Part shown: in pieces, positions 1 through 8,042 of the stretch
Layout of the letters: every line of letters starts with the position of its first letter
Numbering within the stretch: position 1 is the stretch's first letter
Assembly (NCBI GenBank): GCA_030432295.1
Contig: JAUIHI010000015.1
Span: 1 to 64,000, forward strand
Reading direction: 5' to 3'
From: Anaerolineae bacterium
GTDB lineage: Bacteria; Chloroflexota; Anaerolineae; Caldilineales; Caldilineaceae
Length of the DNA: 64,000 nt
The notes under the pieces: generated by a model
Databases searched by the model: none
Seen by the model: the letters and a program-made list of their open reading frames with translations, nothing else
Told to the model about the DNA's origin: nothing
Made by a program: the position numbers and the translations under genes

Positions 1-62
1 ATCCAGTACATCAGTAATGGAATGTCGTCGATCCGTTCCGAGTCAATTGTTCCAGTCGCCAT
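1..62 (-). CDS. Transposase N-terminus, probable IS1634/DUF4277 type (partial, runs off window)
   Basis: On the minus strand an ATG at 62 follows a strong Shine-Dalgarno (AAGGAGG, 7 nt upstream). It opens a frame reading MATGTIDSERIDDIPLLMYW before the window ends. As I recall, a start of this kind (short leader, then LDDIPLL) is typical of the DUF4277 N-terminal domain of IS1634-family DDE transposases, which cut and paste their own element. Only 20 residues are visible, so family and intactness rest on one short motif. The 90 bp before it (63-153) would hold one IS end, but I could not define an inverted repeat. Confidence 0.42.
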   Translation of the reverse strand, partial: MATGTIDSERIDDIPLLMYW

Positions 63-153
63 TTCTCTCCCTCCTTCACGCTATCTATTGGAGGGTATAC
101 ACCACAACTGCTATTGCGTCAAGCACCTCAAAAAATGAGCGAAACCACCGCCA

Positions 154-537
154 TCAGGCTTGGATTTCCACAATTTCGCCAGGGCCATCCAGGGTGATGC
201 GCCACTGGTTGAGAACGTCGCGGCCGAGGATGATTTCGTTACTGCCACGTGTAGCAATAGCCCGTATGCCGTAGGAGATGCCAACGGGCATGTGAATCAC
301 CACTCGATATGCGTCAGCGATCGTTGGGCCACCCGTTACACCGCGAAAACTCACTTGCTCGCCGCTGTAAACACTGATTTGTTGAAGCATTGTCAGCGGA
401 ATCAGCGTTGCGTCAGAACCGGAGTCGATCAACGCCTGTACAGGCAACGGCGGTCTATCATCATCTGGATTGCCAACGCCAATTTTGATCACAGGCGCAG
501 GCGGATCATAAGAAAAATCGTAGTTAAACTGAGCCAT
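154..537 (-). CDS. Retropepsin-like aspartic protease domain protein
   Basis: This 127-residue protein has the retroviral-protease-like signature ALIDSGSDATLIP near residues 35-47. DSG replaces the usual DTG, with a hydrophobic beta-hairpin before it. A later EIILGRDVLNQWRITLDG segment (about residues 101-118) matches the ILGxDxL second half of the fold. Such single-lobe proteases act as dimers; the substrate here is unknown. The start ATG lies 1 nt after the stop of the upstream gene (539-928), so the two are almost certainly co-translated. No signal peptide is seen, so it is probably cytoplasmic. Family call is good; biological role is unknown. Confidence 0.72.
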   Translation of the reverse strand: MAQFNYDFSYDPPAPVIKIGVGNPDDDRPPLPVQALIDSGSDATLIPLTMLQQISVYSGEQVSFRGVTGGPTIADAYRVVIHMPVGISYGIRAIATRGSNEIILGRDVLNQWRITLDGPGEIVEIQA

Positions 538-538
538 T

Positions 539-928
539 CTATCGTTCCCGAAGGAGACGAGCTGATCGATACCTGACTTCCCTGAGAGGGACTTGCTGCA
601 CTTGTTTGAGTAGGACTATTTCGTTGGGGAAACGAGCATTGACTCTAGCCGCAAGAGCGAGTTCATCCCTGTCTGCATCCACCAACCCACCGTTGTGGAA
701 TGCCACGAATTGCCCGGCATACTTTTTAAACAACTCTTCGTGCATAGCCCGATAAGCAGCTTCCTCGCGACTCATTGCTTCGGAATGCACGAGTTCAAAC
801 GGCTGATCTTCCACCAGCGCCAGCGCCTTTTCAAGCACATAAGCCGCCGACTCCTCCCGCACAGCCGCCAGCCGCTCGATGCGTTCGTAGAGTTCCGCAG
901 GGATTTCGAGTGTTCGATTGTCGCCCAT
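539..928 (-). CDS. Hypothetical protein with DUF5678-like C-terminus, partner of the retropepsin-like gene
   Basis: This 129-residue protein begins with a ribbon-helix-helix-like stretch (LEIPAELYERIERLA, residues 7-21). It ends with KYAGQFVAFHNGG...NEIVLLKQV (about 69-112), which resembles the small DUF5678 domain from memory. DUF5678-like genes placed directly before retropepsin-like genes are, I believe, a recurring pair. The start follows an AGAGGTGGAG purine stretch, and the gene lies 14 nt after the glycosyltransferase stop. An antitoxin or adaptor role is possible but not shown. Function unknown. Confidence 0.6.
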   Translation of the reverse strand: MGDNRTLEIPAELYERIERLAAVREESAAYVLEKALALVEDQPFELVHSEAMSREEAAYRAMHEELFKKYAGQFVAFHNGGLVDADRDELALAARVNARFPNEIVLLKQVQQVPLREVRYRSARLLRER

Positions 929-942
929 CGCTCCACCTCTTC

Positions 943-1938
943 CTATGCGCTGCGCACCACATCCACCGGACCTTTGCCGTTGGCCCCGCGCACGCTCGGC
1001 TCTTTCTCGGCTTTTTCACTGCTGCGCGCCTTCACGTCCCGCACATTCTGCTTCTGGCTCCAGGCCATATCCCACACAACGTGGCGGTCGCCCTTCACCG
1101 CGAAATCGTACCAGCCCAGCAGACGGCTCCAACTTTCCAGCACGGCCAGCAGGAAGAATATCCACAAGAACTGGACAACCCCCCAGACTTCTTTGAAGGC
1201 GATCTTCAACACACGGCGGTTCTGGATGCTGCTCACCGCATAGCCATATTTGTGTTTCAGATAGAGATGGCCTGCGTGATTTCGCCGTCGTTGCTTGATG
1301 AAATCAGGGACTGTATCCGGTCCGGTGTTGTAGACGACGGCATCCGGCGCGTACTGCACCCGCATCCCTCGCTCCACGACAATCGCCTCGACAAACGCCT
1401 CGTCCATCGCCACATCCGGCGGGATGCGCTCGAAGACTTTGCGGAAGGCGATCATCTCGCCCAGGCGGGGAATCTCCAGGCAGAGGGTGTGCTCCATGCG
1501 CAGGCGGATGTGGCTGAGCAGACCAGCGATGTGATCCGGTGTGTTGACCGCCACCTTCTGTGCGCCCACCATTCCCACGTCCGGGTCGGCGAACATCCGC
1601 ACCAGATGCTCCACTGCGTATTCGTCGGGCAGGGTGTCGCCGCTTTCCAGCACGCAGATATCGGTGGTGGCCGCGGCCAGGAAGAGATTGATGGCGCTGG
1701 TCTTGCCCTCCCGCCGCTCCTGCTCGATGAGCTTGACCCGGGGGTCCAGGGCTGCGTATTCCTGCACAATCGGCACAGTGCGGTCCGTGCAGGCGCTGGC
1801 AACCACAATAATCTCGGCAATCTCCGCCTGATGCACGTGCTGATCCAGCAGCGCCTGCATCAGCGGGCCGATGTTCTCTTCTTCGTTATAGGCCGTCACG
1901 CCGACGCTACAGCGGATGATCTCTTTGGGTGGAATCAC
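943..1938 (-). CDS. Family 2 glycosyltransferase with a C-terminal hydrophobic segment
   Basis: The 331-residue protein is a GT-A fold glycosyltransferase. It has the N-terminal SVGVTAYNEEENIGPLM nucleotide-sugar site (residues 11-27), a DXD-like region around LESGDTLPDE (about 96-105), and a Q/RRRxxH acceptor region (QRRRNHAGH). A hydrophobic stretch (VWGVVQFLWIFFLLAVL) near residues 251-267 suggests membrane attachment. The start is GTG at 1938, preceded by GGGAG. Sugar donor and acceptor cannot be read from sequence. It is the first gene of a three-gene minus-strand run with the two small genes downstream, though these need not share its job. Confidence 0.78.
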   Translation of the reverse strand: MIPPKEIIRCSVGVTAYNEEENIGPLMQALLDQHVHQAEIAEIIVVASACTDRTVPIVQEYAALDPRVKLIEQERREGKTSAINLFLAAATTDICVLESGDTLPDEYAVEHLVRMFADPDVGMVGAQKVAVNTPDHIAGLLSHIRLRMEHTLCLEIPRLGEMIAFRKVFERIPPDVAMDEAFVEAIVVERGMRVQYAPDAVVYNTGPDTVPDFIKQRRRNHAGHLYLKHKYGYAVSSIQNRRVLKIAFKEVWGVVQFLWIFFLLAVLESWSRLLGWYDFAVKGDRHVVWDMAWSQKQNVRDVKARSSEKAEKEPSVRGANGKGPVDVVRSA

Positions 1939-1957
1939 GTATATTCTCCCGGTGGTC

Positions 1958-2031
1958 GAATAGTTGATTGGTTGAATAGTTGATTGGTTGGGTGTTCAGT
2001 CAACCAATCAACTATTCAACCAATCAACCAA
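1958..2031. repeat. Word-array palindrome, family GGTTGATTGG
   Basis: About 74 bp built from the words TTGATTGGTTG and GAATAGTTGATTGG, followed by their reverse complements. The whole can fold into one long hairpin. It fills the gap between mutS2 and the glycosyltransferase. The TGA stop of mutS2 (2024-2026) lies inside the array. Related arrays occur at 46242-46324 and 47658-47731. Confidence 0.85.
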
Positions 2032-4507
2032 TGTTGTCCGTCACCAAATGGGCCACAGTCACACCGTCGCCCCCTTCGCCCAGATCGCCGGAGCGATATT
2101 TGCTCACCAGCGGATGCTCGCGCAGGATATTGCGCACAGCGTCGCGCATGGCCCCGGTCCCTTTGCCGTGGATGATACGCACCCAGGGCAGATTGCCCAA
2201 ATAGGCGTTGTCCAGATAGTCGTCGAGTTGGGCCAGACCCGAATCGACCCGTTCGCCGCGCAGGTCCAGTTCCATCCGGTTGCCGTCGGTGCTGCGGTTC
2301 GAGCGCATCTGGATTTTGATTGGATTGGGCGCGACCTGCTCTTTCGGCGCTTTGCTGCGCAGTTCCAGACGGCGGATAGGCAGTTTCAGGCGGAAGTTGC
2401 CCACCTGCACGTCGGCCTCTTTGGCCTCGCCGCCACGGAAGTCGATGCCCAGCACTTCGCCGCTGGCCTGGAGGGTGGGCACAAAGACCCGATCCCCCAC
2501 TTCAATCGGCCCGGCCAGCCGCTCTGCCGGGGACTGGGGCGTAGCCACGTCCCGCTCCACCCGGCCCTCGACTTCGCCTTCCCGTTGGTTGAGAATCTCC
2601 CGGGCCTCGGCCAGGAACTGTTCGTGGACTGTCTCGCCACCCACCAGCCCGCCCCGTTCCATCTGGCGGCGGAAGTTTTCGATCTCCCGGCGGATTTCGG
2701 CCAGTTCGTTCTGCATTGTCTGGCGGGTCTCGGCGATGACCTCCCGCCGCACCTCTTCGATCTTTGCCAACTGATAGCGCAGATCGGATTCGATGGCCTG
2801 GACGTGGCGTTCCCGCTCTTTCGTCTGTTCCAGAACCCGATGGGCCTCCTGGCGGGTGCTGCGCACGTCGTCCAGCAGAGAATCGACTTCCAATGCTTCG
2901 GGACGCACAATCGACTCGGCTTTGTCCACAATCACCGGGTTCAGCCCCAGACGCCGGGCAATCGTCAGCGCATTCGAGCGCCCCGGCAGACCGATGCTCA
3001 ACTCAAAAGTCGGGCTGAGGCTCTGTACATCGAACTCCACCGATGCGTTGCGCACGCCGGGGGTGTTGTGGGCGTAGAGTTTCAGGTCGCTGTAGTGGGT
3101 GGTGGCCAGGGTCGTAATGCCCCGATCGCGCAGATTGTCCAGCAACGCCATCGCCAACGCCGAGCCTTCGTCCGGGTCGGTCCCTGCGCCCAACTCGTCC
3201 AGCAGGACAAGACTGCTGGGGTCGGCCTCTTCCAGCACCCGGATGATATTCGTCATGTGGCTGCTGAATGTGCTGAGATTCTGCTCAATCGACTGTTCGT
3301 CGCCGATGTCCGCATACACGCCCTCAAAGACGGCCAGTTCGCTGCCATCCTCCACGGGAATCATCAGCCCGGACTGGGCCATCAGTGTGAGCAGGCCGAC
3401 GGTCTTCAATGTGACCGTCTTGCCGCCGGTGTTGGGGCCGGTGACGACGAGCATATAATAGTCGTCGCCAAAATAGACATCGATGGGGACGACCGTCTCC
3501 TGGTCCAGCAGGGGGTGGCGGGCCTGGCGGAAGTCCAGCACCGAACCGGGATGGGCCATCGGCTCCAATTCGTCGCCGTCCTCGTCCGTGCCCATTGGGA
3601 TGAGCGGCGGCTTGGCCTGAAAGCCCCGAATCTTTGGCGCACGGGCGTCCAGGGCGTAGGCGTATTTGGCCTTGGCAAAGGTGAAGTCGAGGAGGGAAAG
3701 GGTGTTGACGTTGCGGATAATATAGGGCGCTTCGTCGGCGACCAGATCAGAAAGCTCGGCCAGAATGCGCCGCACTTCCTTCTCCTCCTCCAATTCCAAT
3801 TCTCGCACCGCGTTGTTCTGTTCCACCACCTTAATCGGTTCAATGAAAAAGGTGGCGCCGCTGGAGGACTGGTCGTGGACGATGCCCTGAATGTGGCCTT
3901 TGTGCTCGGCCCGCACGGGGATCACATAGCGGCCCTGGCGCTGGGTGACAATCGCCTCTTGCAAATATTCTTTGATACCGCTGCTCTGGACCAGCCGGTC
4001 CAGCGTGCTGAGCAGCCTGTCCTGGGCCACCCGCAGTTGGGAGCGAATTCTGGAAAGTTCCGCGCTGGCCCCGTCCACCACTTCGCCCCGGCCGTTGATG
4101 CAGCGGCTGATCTCGGCGATGACGTGATCGCAGGGTTCGATGACAAAGGCGATGTCCGAGAGGCGGGGGAACTGGCGACCCAGCCGGGTGAGGGTCTGGC
4201 GCAAGCTGCGGGCGCGCAGAAGCGTCGTGCGGATGTCTACCATTTCCATAGGCAGCAGACCCGCTCCCCGCTCGGCCCGGTTGACCAGCGAGCGCACGTC
4301 GTGGACGCCGCCGAAATGGATGTCCGTCTTCTGGTCGAGCAGACGCCAGGCCTCGTCGGTCTGCTGCATGGACTCCTGCACCGTGCGCAGGTCGTCGCTG
4401 GGCAGCAACGAACGGGCCAGTTCCATCCCGCCTTCAAAGGAGCAGAATGTGACCAGCCGTTCGAGGATTTTGTTATATTCCAGAACGCGTATTGTATGTG
4501 GATTCAT
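2024..4507 (-). CDS. mutS2: Endonuclease MutS2 / ribosome-rescue ATPase
   Basis: The 827-residue protein has the MutS2 order: N-terminal core/lever region starting MNPHTIRVLEYNKILERL, and an ABC-type ATPase with Walker A GPNTGGKTVTLKT at about residue 353. The Walker B LVLLDELGAGTDPDEGSAL follows. Then come a long charged coiled coil (about 510-640) and a C-terminal Smr nuclease domain (ELDLRGERV, then IIHGKGTGAMRDAV; about 745-820). Known members suppress recombination, or split collided ribosomes using the Smr domain. Length is slightly above the usual 780-790. There is no clear Shine-Dalgarno, but the start fits the family. The reading frame is intact. Confidence 0.96.
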   Translation of the reverse strand: MNPHTIRVLEYNKILERLVTFCSFEGGMELARSLLPSDDLRTVQESMQQTDEAWRLLDQKTDIHFGGVHDVRSLVNRAERGAGLLPMEMVDIRTTLLRARSLRQTLTRLGRQFPRLSDIAFVIEPCDHVIAEISRCINGRGEVVDGASAELSRIRSQLRVAQDRLLSTLDRLVQSSGIKEYLQEAIVTQRQGRYVIPVRAEHKGHIQGIVHDQSSSGATFFIEPIKVVEQNNAVRELELEEEKEVRRILAELSDLVADEAPYIIRNVNTLSLLDFTFAKAKYAYALDARAPKIRGFQAKPPLIPMGTDEDGDELEPMAHPGSVLDFRQARHPLLDQETVVPIDVYFGDDYYMLVVTGPNTGGKTVTLKTVGLLTLMAQSGLMIPVEDGSELAVFEGVYADIGDEQSIEQNLSTFSSHMTNIIRVLEEADPSSLVLLDELGAGTDPDEGSALAMALLDNLRDRGITTLATTHYSDLKLYAHNTPGVRNASVEFDVQSLSPTFELSIGLPGRSNALTIARRLGLNPVIVDKAESIVRPEALEVDSLLDDVRSTRQEAHRVLEQTKERERHVQAIESDLRYQLAKIEEVRREVIAETRQTMQNELAEIRREIENFRRQMERGGLVGGETVHEQFLAEAREILNQREGEVEGRVERDVATPQSPAERLAGPIEVGDRVFVPTLQASGEVLGIDFRGGEAKEADVQVGNFRLKLPIRRLELRSKAPKEQVAPNPIKIQMRSNRSTDGNRMELDLRGERVDSGLAQLDDYLDNAYLGNLPWVRIIHGKGTGAMRDAVRNILREHPLVSKYRSGDLGEGGDGVTVAHLVTDNIG

Positions 4508-4555
4508 ATCTGTTGCGTCAGTCTAGTGAGCGCTGATTGAGTGCCGAGTCTTCGA

Positions 4556-4661
4556 GGCGTATCGAAATCAAACGAATGGGTCTACAGACAGATTTGAGTA
4601 TAACCCGCTTGGTTTCGATACGGCTGGAAACAGCCCCAGCCTACTCAACCGGCGCTGGTCT
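4556..4661. repeat. Dispersed repeat, family GGTTTCGATACG
   Basis: The core (4602-4661) contains AACCCGCTTGGTTTCGATAC and, after a small inner hairpin, CTACTCAACCGGCGCTGGTC. Both segments recur at 49421-49469 with a different loop between them. An inverted partial copy (CGTATCGAAATCAAACG) lies at about 4558-4574. The repeat occupies the gap upstream of mutS2 (minus), downstream of which lies era. Confidence 0.8.
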
Positions 4662-4757
4662 TCATTGTATCCGTATTTCGTCGCCGCGTCGGGCTGATCA
4701 TAGCACAGCGGAGCGGTGAAAGAAAAGAGCAGCGGGAGATGCAAATCGAAAGTTGCA

Positions 4758-4810
4758 GGTGGCAGCGGATGATCCTCCATTCCGCATTCTTCACTCTGCA
4801 TTTCGCATTA
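4758..4810. repeat. Word array, family GAATGC, at the 3' end of era
   Basis: On the minus strand, right at the era stop codon (TAA, 4808-4810), the sequence runs TAATGCGAAATGCAGAGTGA and continues AGAATGCGGAATGGAGG. It is built from iterated GAATGC-like words, and the stop codon itself is part of the array. A short frame here (4568-4801) looks accidental. Nothing else is seen between 4662 and 4757. Confidence 0.6.
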
Positions 4811-5860
4811 GCTGTATCCCATCCGGTGCAGCAGATTCTCCTTCGCCCGCCATTTTTCCAGCACTTTCACCCAAAGCTCCAAATAGACTTTTGTGCCCAC
4901 CAGTTCTTCGATCTGGGGACGAGCAGCCTGGCCCAGTTGTTTGATCATCGACCCCTTCTGGCCTAAGACAATCCCCTTCTGGGAATGGCGTTCCACATAA
5001 ATGGTGGCCGCAATGTACGTCATATTTTCGTCCCGCTCCTCCCAGTCTGTGACACCCACCGCGATGCTGTGGGGCACTTCCTGATGGAGCAGATTCAGCG
5101 CCTGCTCCCGGATGGCCTCTGTGACCAGAAAGCGCAGGTTGAGATTCGTCACCTGATCGTCGGGGTAGTAGCCGGGACCTTCGGGCAAAAACTCCCGCAG
5201 GTCAATCAGTAGATCGTCCACGCCCTGGCCGCTGGCCGCGCTGATCAGATAGATGGGAATCTCCTCCTGGCCGTCGTCGTCGTCCTCGTCCATCAGCCAA
5301 CCCAGCAGCGCCCGGTACTCAGCGGCCCGCTGGTGCAGGAGTTCGTCGCCCCTGTGCCAGCCGTCCACTTTGTTGAAACCAAAGAGCAGCAGGGGCAGGG
5401 GGGTGATGCTGTGCAGTACCCGCAGCCGTTCGCTAATCATCCGGTCCTCGTCCGTGGGCGGGGTGTTCACATCCACCAGCCAGAGGACCACATCCGCGTC
5501 ACGGGAAATCGTATCTTCGGCCACCTGCACCATCCGTTTGCCCAGTTTGTTCTTGGGGTTGTGGATGCCCGGCGTGTCCAGAAAGATAATCTGCGCGTTC
5601 TCGCCCGTGTGGATGCCCAGAATGCGGTCGCGAGTGGTCTGGGGCTTGTTGCTGGTGATGGCGATCTTCTGGCCCAGCACCCGGTTCAGGAAGGTGGACT
5701 TGCCCACATTCGGGCGGCCAATCACCGCCACGTAGCCGCTGCGGTGATCCTCCCTGGGCGGGGCGATATTGCCCCCTTCTCCAAAGAACTCGGCCAGATC
5801 GATGGCCCGACCCTGCACCATCTCAAATTCAGAAATATCAAAGCGATGTTCTTCCGACAC
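4808..5860 (-). CDS. era: GTPase Era
   Basis: This is Era, the GTPase that binds 16S rRNA near its 3' end during 30S assembly. Visible motifs: G1 GRPNVGKS, the G2 region NKPQTTRDRI, G3 DTPGIH, G4 NKVD, and a C-terminal KH domain with GIVLGQKGSMIKQLG. I chose GTG at 5860 because GGAG lies 7 nt upstream. This gives 350 residues, about 50 more than typical, with an acidic N-terminal extension (SEFEMVQGRAIDLAEFFGEG). A GTG at 5902 is also in frame, but its first codons lie in repeat-like DNA. An acidic insert, MDEDDDDGQEE, lies between G4 and the KH domain. Confidence 0.95.
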   Translation of the reverse strand: MSEEHRFDISEFEMVQGRAIDLAEFFGEGGNIAPPREDHRSGYVAVIGRPNVGKSTFLNRVLGQKIAITSNKPQTTRDRILGIHTGENAQIIFLDTPGIHNPKNKLGKRMVQVAEDTISRDADVVLWLVDVNTPPTDEDRMISERLRVLHSITPLPLLLFGFNKVDGWHRGDELLHQRAAEYRALLGWLMDEDDDDGQEEIPIYLISAASGQGVDDLLIDLREFLPEGPGYYPDDQVTNLNLRFLVTEAIREQALNLLHQEVPHSIAVGVTDWEERDENMTYIAATIYVERHSQKGIVLGQKGSMIKQLGQAARPQIEELVGTKVYLELWVKVLEKWRAKENLLHRMGYS

Positions 5861-6004
5861 AGGCAAACTCCAAGCAGGCAAACCAGAAAGATGCAAAGAC
5901 ACGAAAAAAACAGAGGGAAATCAGCGCGGCTCAATACAAATTACGAAAATCTCCGCCACCTGTTTCTCGGGTAAAATCAACCGATCCAGTATACCACAGA
6001 GAAC

Positions 6005-6048
6005 GCAAAAAGAGACCTGCCGGGTTCCAAAAATACCGGCAGGTCTCT
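6005..6048 (-). terminator. Rho-independent terminator of pckA
   Basis: A 13-bp stem (AGAGACCTGCCGG paired with its complement) is followed on the minus strand by TCTTTTTG. It lies about 70 nt beyond the pckA stop at 6120. Confidence 0.85.
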
Positions 6049-6119
6049 ATTGTTCTACGTTACAGTTTGTGGCGTGCTATCGAAGATTACGATTTGTCCA
6101 CGCACAACAAACTACGTCC

Positions 6120-7742
6120 CTATCCCAATTCCAACCCTACCCTCGGCCCTGCGGCCGCAATCTCCGGGGTCACGCCGCTGACAAACTGTTCGAAGTTCTT
6201 GACAAACATCTGGGCCAGTTTCAACGACTGGGCGTCGTAGGCCACCGGGTCGGTCCAGGTCAGCTTGGGCTGCAACACTTTGTCCGGCACGCCCTCAATG
6301 TGGGCGGGAATCGCCAGGCCAAAGACCGGGTCGGTGACTGTCGCCACGTCGTCCAACTCGCCATTCAGGGCAGCTTCGATCATCCGCCGGGTGTGGGCCA
6401 GTTTCATGCGGTTACCCACCCCATAGGGACCACCTGTCCAGCCTGTGTTGACCAGCCAGACCGATGCGTTCTGTTCGTCAATCTTTTCGCCCAGCAGTTT
6501 GGCATAGACGCCGGGGTGCAGGGGCATAAAGGGTGCGCCGAAGCAGGCGGAGAAGACGGGTGACGGCTCTGTCACGCCACGCTCGGTGCCGGCCACTTTG
6601 GCTGTGTAGCCGCTCAGGAAGTGATACATCGCCTGCTCCCGGGTCAGTTTGCTGATTGGGGGCAGCACGCCAAAGGCGTCGGCGGTCAGAAAGACGATAT
6701 TCTTGGGATGGCCAGCCACACCGCTGGGGTCCGCGCTGTCGATATGGCTAATCGGGTAGCTGGCCCGGGTGTTTTCGGTCAGAGAGTCGTCGTCCAAATC
6801 AACTCGACGGGTTGTGCGATCGTAGGCGACATTCTCCAAAATTGTGCCAAAGCGACGGGTCGTCTCGAAAATTTCGGGTTCGCCTTTCGGGTCTAGCCGG
6901 ATGACTTTGGCATAGCAGCCACCTTCCAGATTGAATACGCCGTCATCGCTCCAGCCGTGTTCGTCGTCGCCGATGAGGGTGCGCCCGGCAGCCGCGCTGA
7001 GGGTCGTCTTGCCTGTGCCGCTCAGCCCAAAGAAGAGGGCCACGTCGTCTTTGTCTGTGCCGTAGTTGGCGCTGCAATGCATACTCATCACACCCGCTTT
7101 GGGCAGCAGATAGTTCATAGCGCTGAAGATCGATTTCTTCATCTCGCCGCTGTAGGCTGTGCCGCCGATCAGCACCATCCGCTCGGCAAAGTTGAGCAGA
7201 ATAAATGCCTGGCTGCGAGTCCCATCTTCCTCTGGGTTGGCGTGGAAGGAGGGCACATCGATGACCGTGAAATCTGGCTCGAATGTGCGCAGTTTCTCCT
7301 GATTCGTCTCCCGGATGAACATATTGCGGGCAAAGAGGTTTTGGGAGGCCAACTCATTGATCACCCGCACTTTGCGCTGGTAACGGGTGTCTGCGCCCAC
7401 ATAACCGTCGAAAACAAAGAGTTCCTTGTGCTGCAAATAGGCCCGCACCCGCTGGTAGAGATTTTTGAACTGGCTTTCTTCAAAAGGCGAATTGATTTTT
7501 CCCCACCAGATGTCCTTTTCGGTGGACTCTTCCCGCACGATAAATCGGTCGTTGGGCGAGCGCCCCATGTGGTCGCCTGTGCGCATCAGCAGCGCGCCCA
7601 GGTGGGCCAATGTGGCTTCCCGGCGGCGAATAGCTTCTTCGTACAGGGCGGGGGTGGGCAAATTCCAATGGACTACATCTGCGTTGGTGATGCCGTGGAT
7701 TTCCAGGCCGTTGACTTCGTTGACAATACCGATGTTCTGCAT
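6120..7742 (-). CDS. pckA: Phosphoenolpyruvate carboxykinase (ATP)
   Basis: The enzyme converts oxaloacetate and ATP to PEP, CO2 and ADP, the entry step of gluconeogenesis. The 540-residue length equals the E. coli enzyme. Motifs: GLSGTGKTTLSA (P-loop, about residue 240), IGDDEHGWSDDGVFNLEGG (kinase-2/metal site) and RTGDHMGRSPNDRF near the N-terminus. ATG at 7742 was chosen over a longer in-frame option because GGAGGGGATT precedes it. It has its own terminator (6005-6048) and two AACCGGTT palindromes upstream, so it is probably monocistronic and repressor-controlled. Confidence 0.97.
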   Translation of the reverse strand: MQNIGIVNEVNGLEIHGITNADVVHWNLPTPALYEEAIRRREATLAHLGALLMRTGDHMGRSPNDRFIVREESTEKDIWWGKINSPFEESQFKNLYQRVRAYLQHKELFVFDGYVGADTRYQRKVRVINELASQNLFARNMFIRETNQEKLRTFEPDFTVIDVPSFHANPEEDGTRSQAFILLNFAERMVLIGGTAYSGEMKKSIFSAMNYLLPKAGVMSMHCSANYGTDKDDVALFFGLSGTGKTTLSAAAGRTLIGDDEHGWSDDGVFNLEGGCYAKVIRLDPKGEPEIFETTRRFGTILENVAYDRTTRRVDLDDDSLTENTRASYPISHIDSADPSGVAGHPKNIVFLTADAFGVLPPISKLTREQAMYHFLSGYTAKVAGTERGVTEPSPVFSACFGAPFMPLHPGVYAKLLGEKIDEQNASVWLVNTGWTGGPYGVGNRMKLAHTRRMIEAALNGELDDVATVTDPVFGLAIPAHIEGVPDKVLQPKLTWTDPVAYDAQSLKLAQMFVKNFEQFVSGVTPEIAAAGPRVGLELG

Positions 7743-7787
7743 AATCCCCTCCTCGCGGGAATTCAAAACGTTCGATTCACAGTTCAC

Positions 7788-7841
7788 AACCGGTTTCCTC
7801 ATATTCCGGTTGCCAGCCACATTGTACCAATACAACCGGTT
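7788..7841 (-). promoter_or_regulatory. Candidate repressor operators and promoter of pckA
   Basis: Two perfect AACCGGTT palindromes lie at 7788-7795 and 7834-7841, with a half site (CCGGTT) at 7806-7811. AAnCGnTT-type palindromes are typical of LacI-family operators. On the minus strand a possible -10 (TACAAT) sits just downstream of the distal palindrome, so a bound repressor could block it. No regulator gene is adjacent. Confidence 0.38.
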
Positions 7842-7898
7842 GCATAACCCGGACAGACGTTCGGTTTTCCGGCTGGTCAGGTGGATAGTCTGGCGGGG

Positions 7899-7955
7899 GA
7901 TAGAACGCGGATCACCGCGGATTCTCGCCGATTGAACCAGCGGTAATCCGCGTTT
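7899..7955. repeat. Dispersed repeat, family ATAGAACGCGGAT (46-nt type)
   Basis: GATAGAACGCGGATCACCGC begins a unit collinear with the 46-nt repeats at 52095-52140 and 54150-54195. It is followed by an inverted partial copy ending TAATCCGCGTTT. The repeat stands between pckA and the SDR terminator. The remainder of 7743-8042 holds the pckA upstream region and the terminator at 7977-8016. Confidence 0.7.
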
Positions 7956-7976
7956 CCGCTTGCGTCTTGGCCAGCT

Positions 7977-8016
7977 AAAACAGCGAGACCGATAGCGTTG
8001 GCTACCGGTCTCGCTG
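7977..8016 (-). terminator. Rho-independent terminator of the SDR gene 8043-8864
   Basis: On the minus strand CAGCGAGACCGGTAGCC and its complement form a stem, followed by TTTTAG, 27 nt beyond the SDR stop codon. Confidence 0.75.
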
Positions 8017-8042
8017 TGCGGCTTGCTTCTGGTTGGCGGCCT

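Noticed and set aside
1988-4540. 850-codon open frame on the plus strand opposite mutS2
   Set aside because: It is the antisense shadow of a clear, full-length mutS2; composition is low in typical motifs and rich in residues expected from reversed codons.
4568-4801. 77-codon minus-strand gene between mutS2 and era
   Set aside because: It runs through dispersed repeats at both ends and has no ribosome site or family features.
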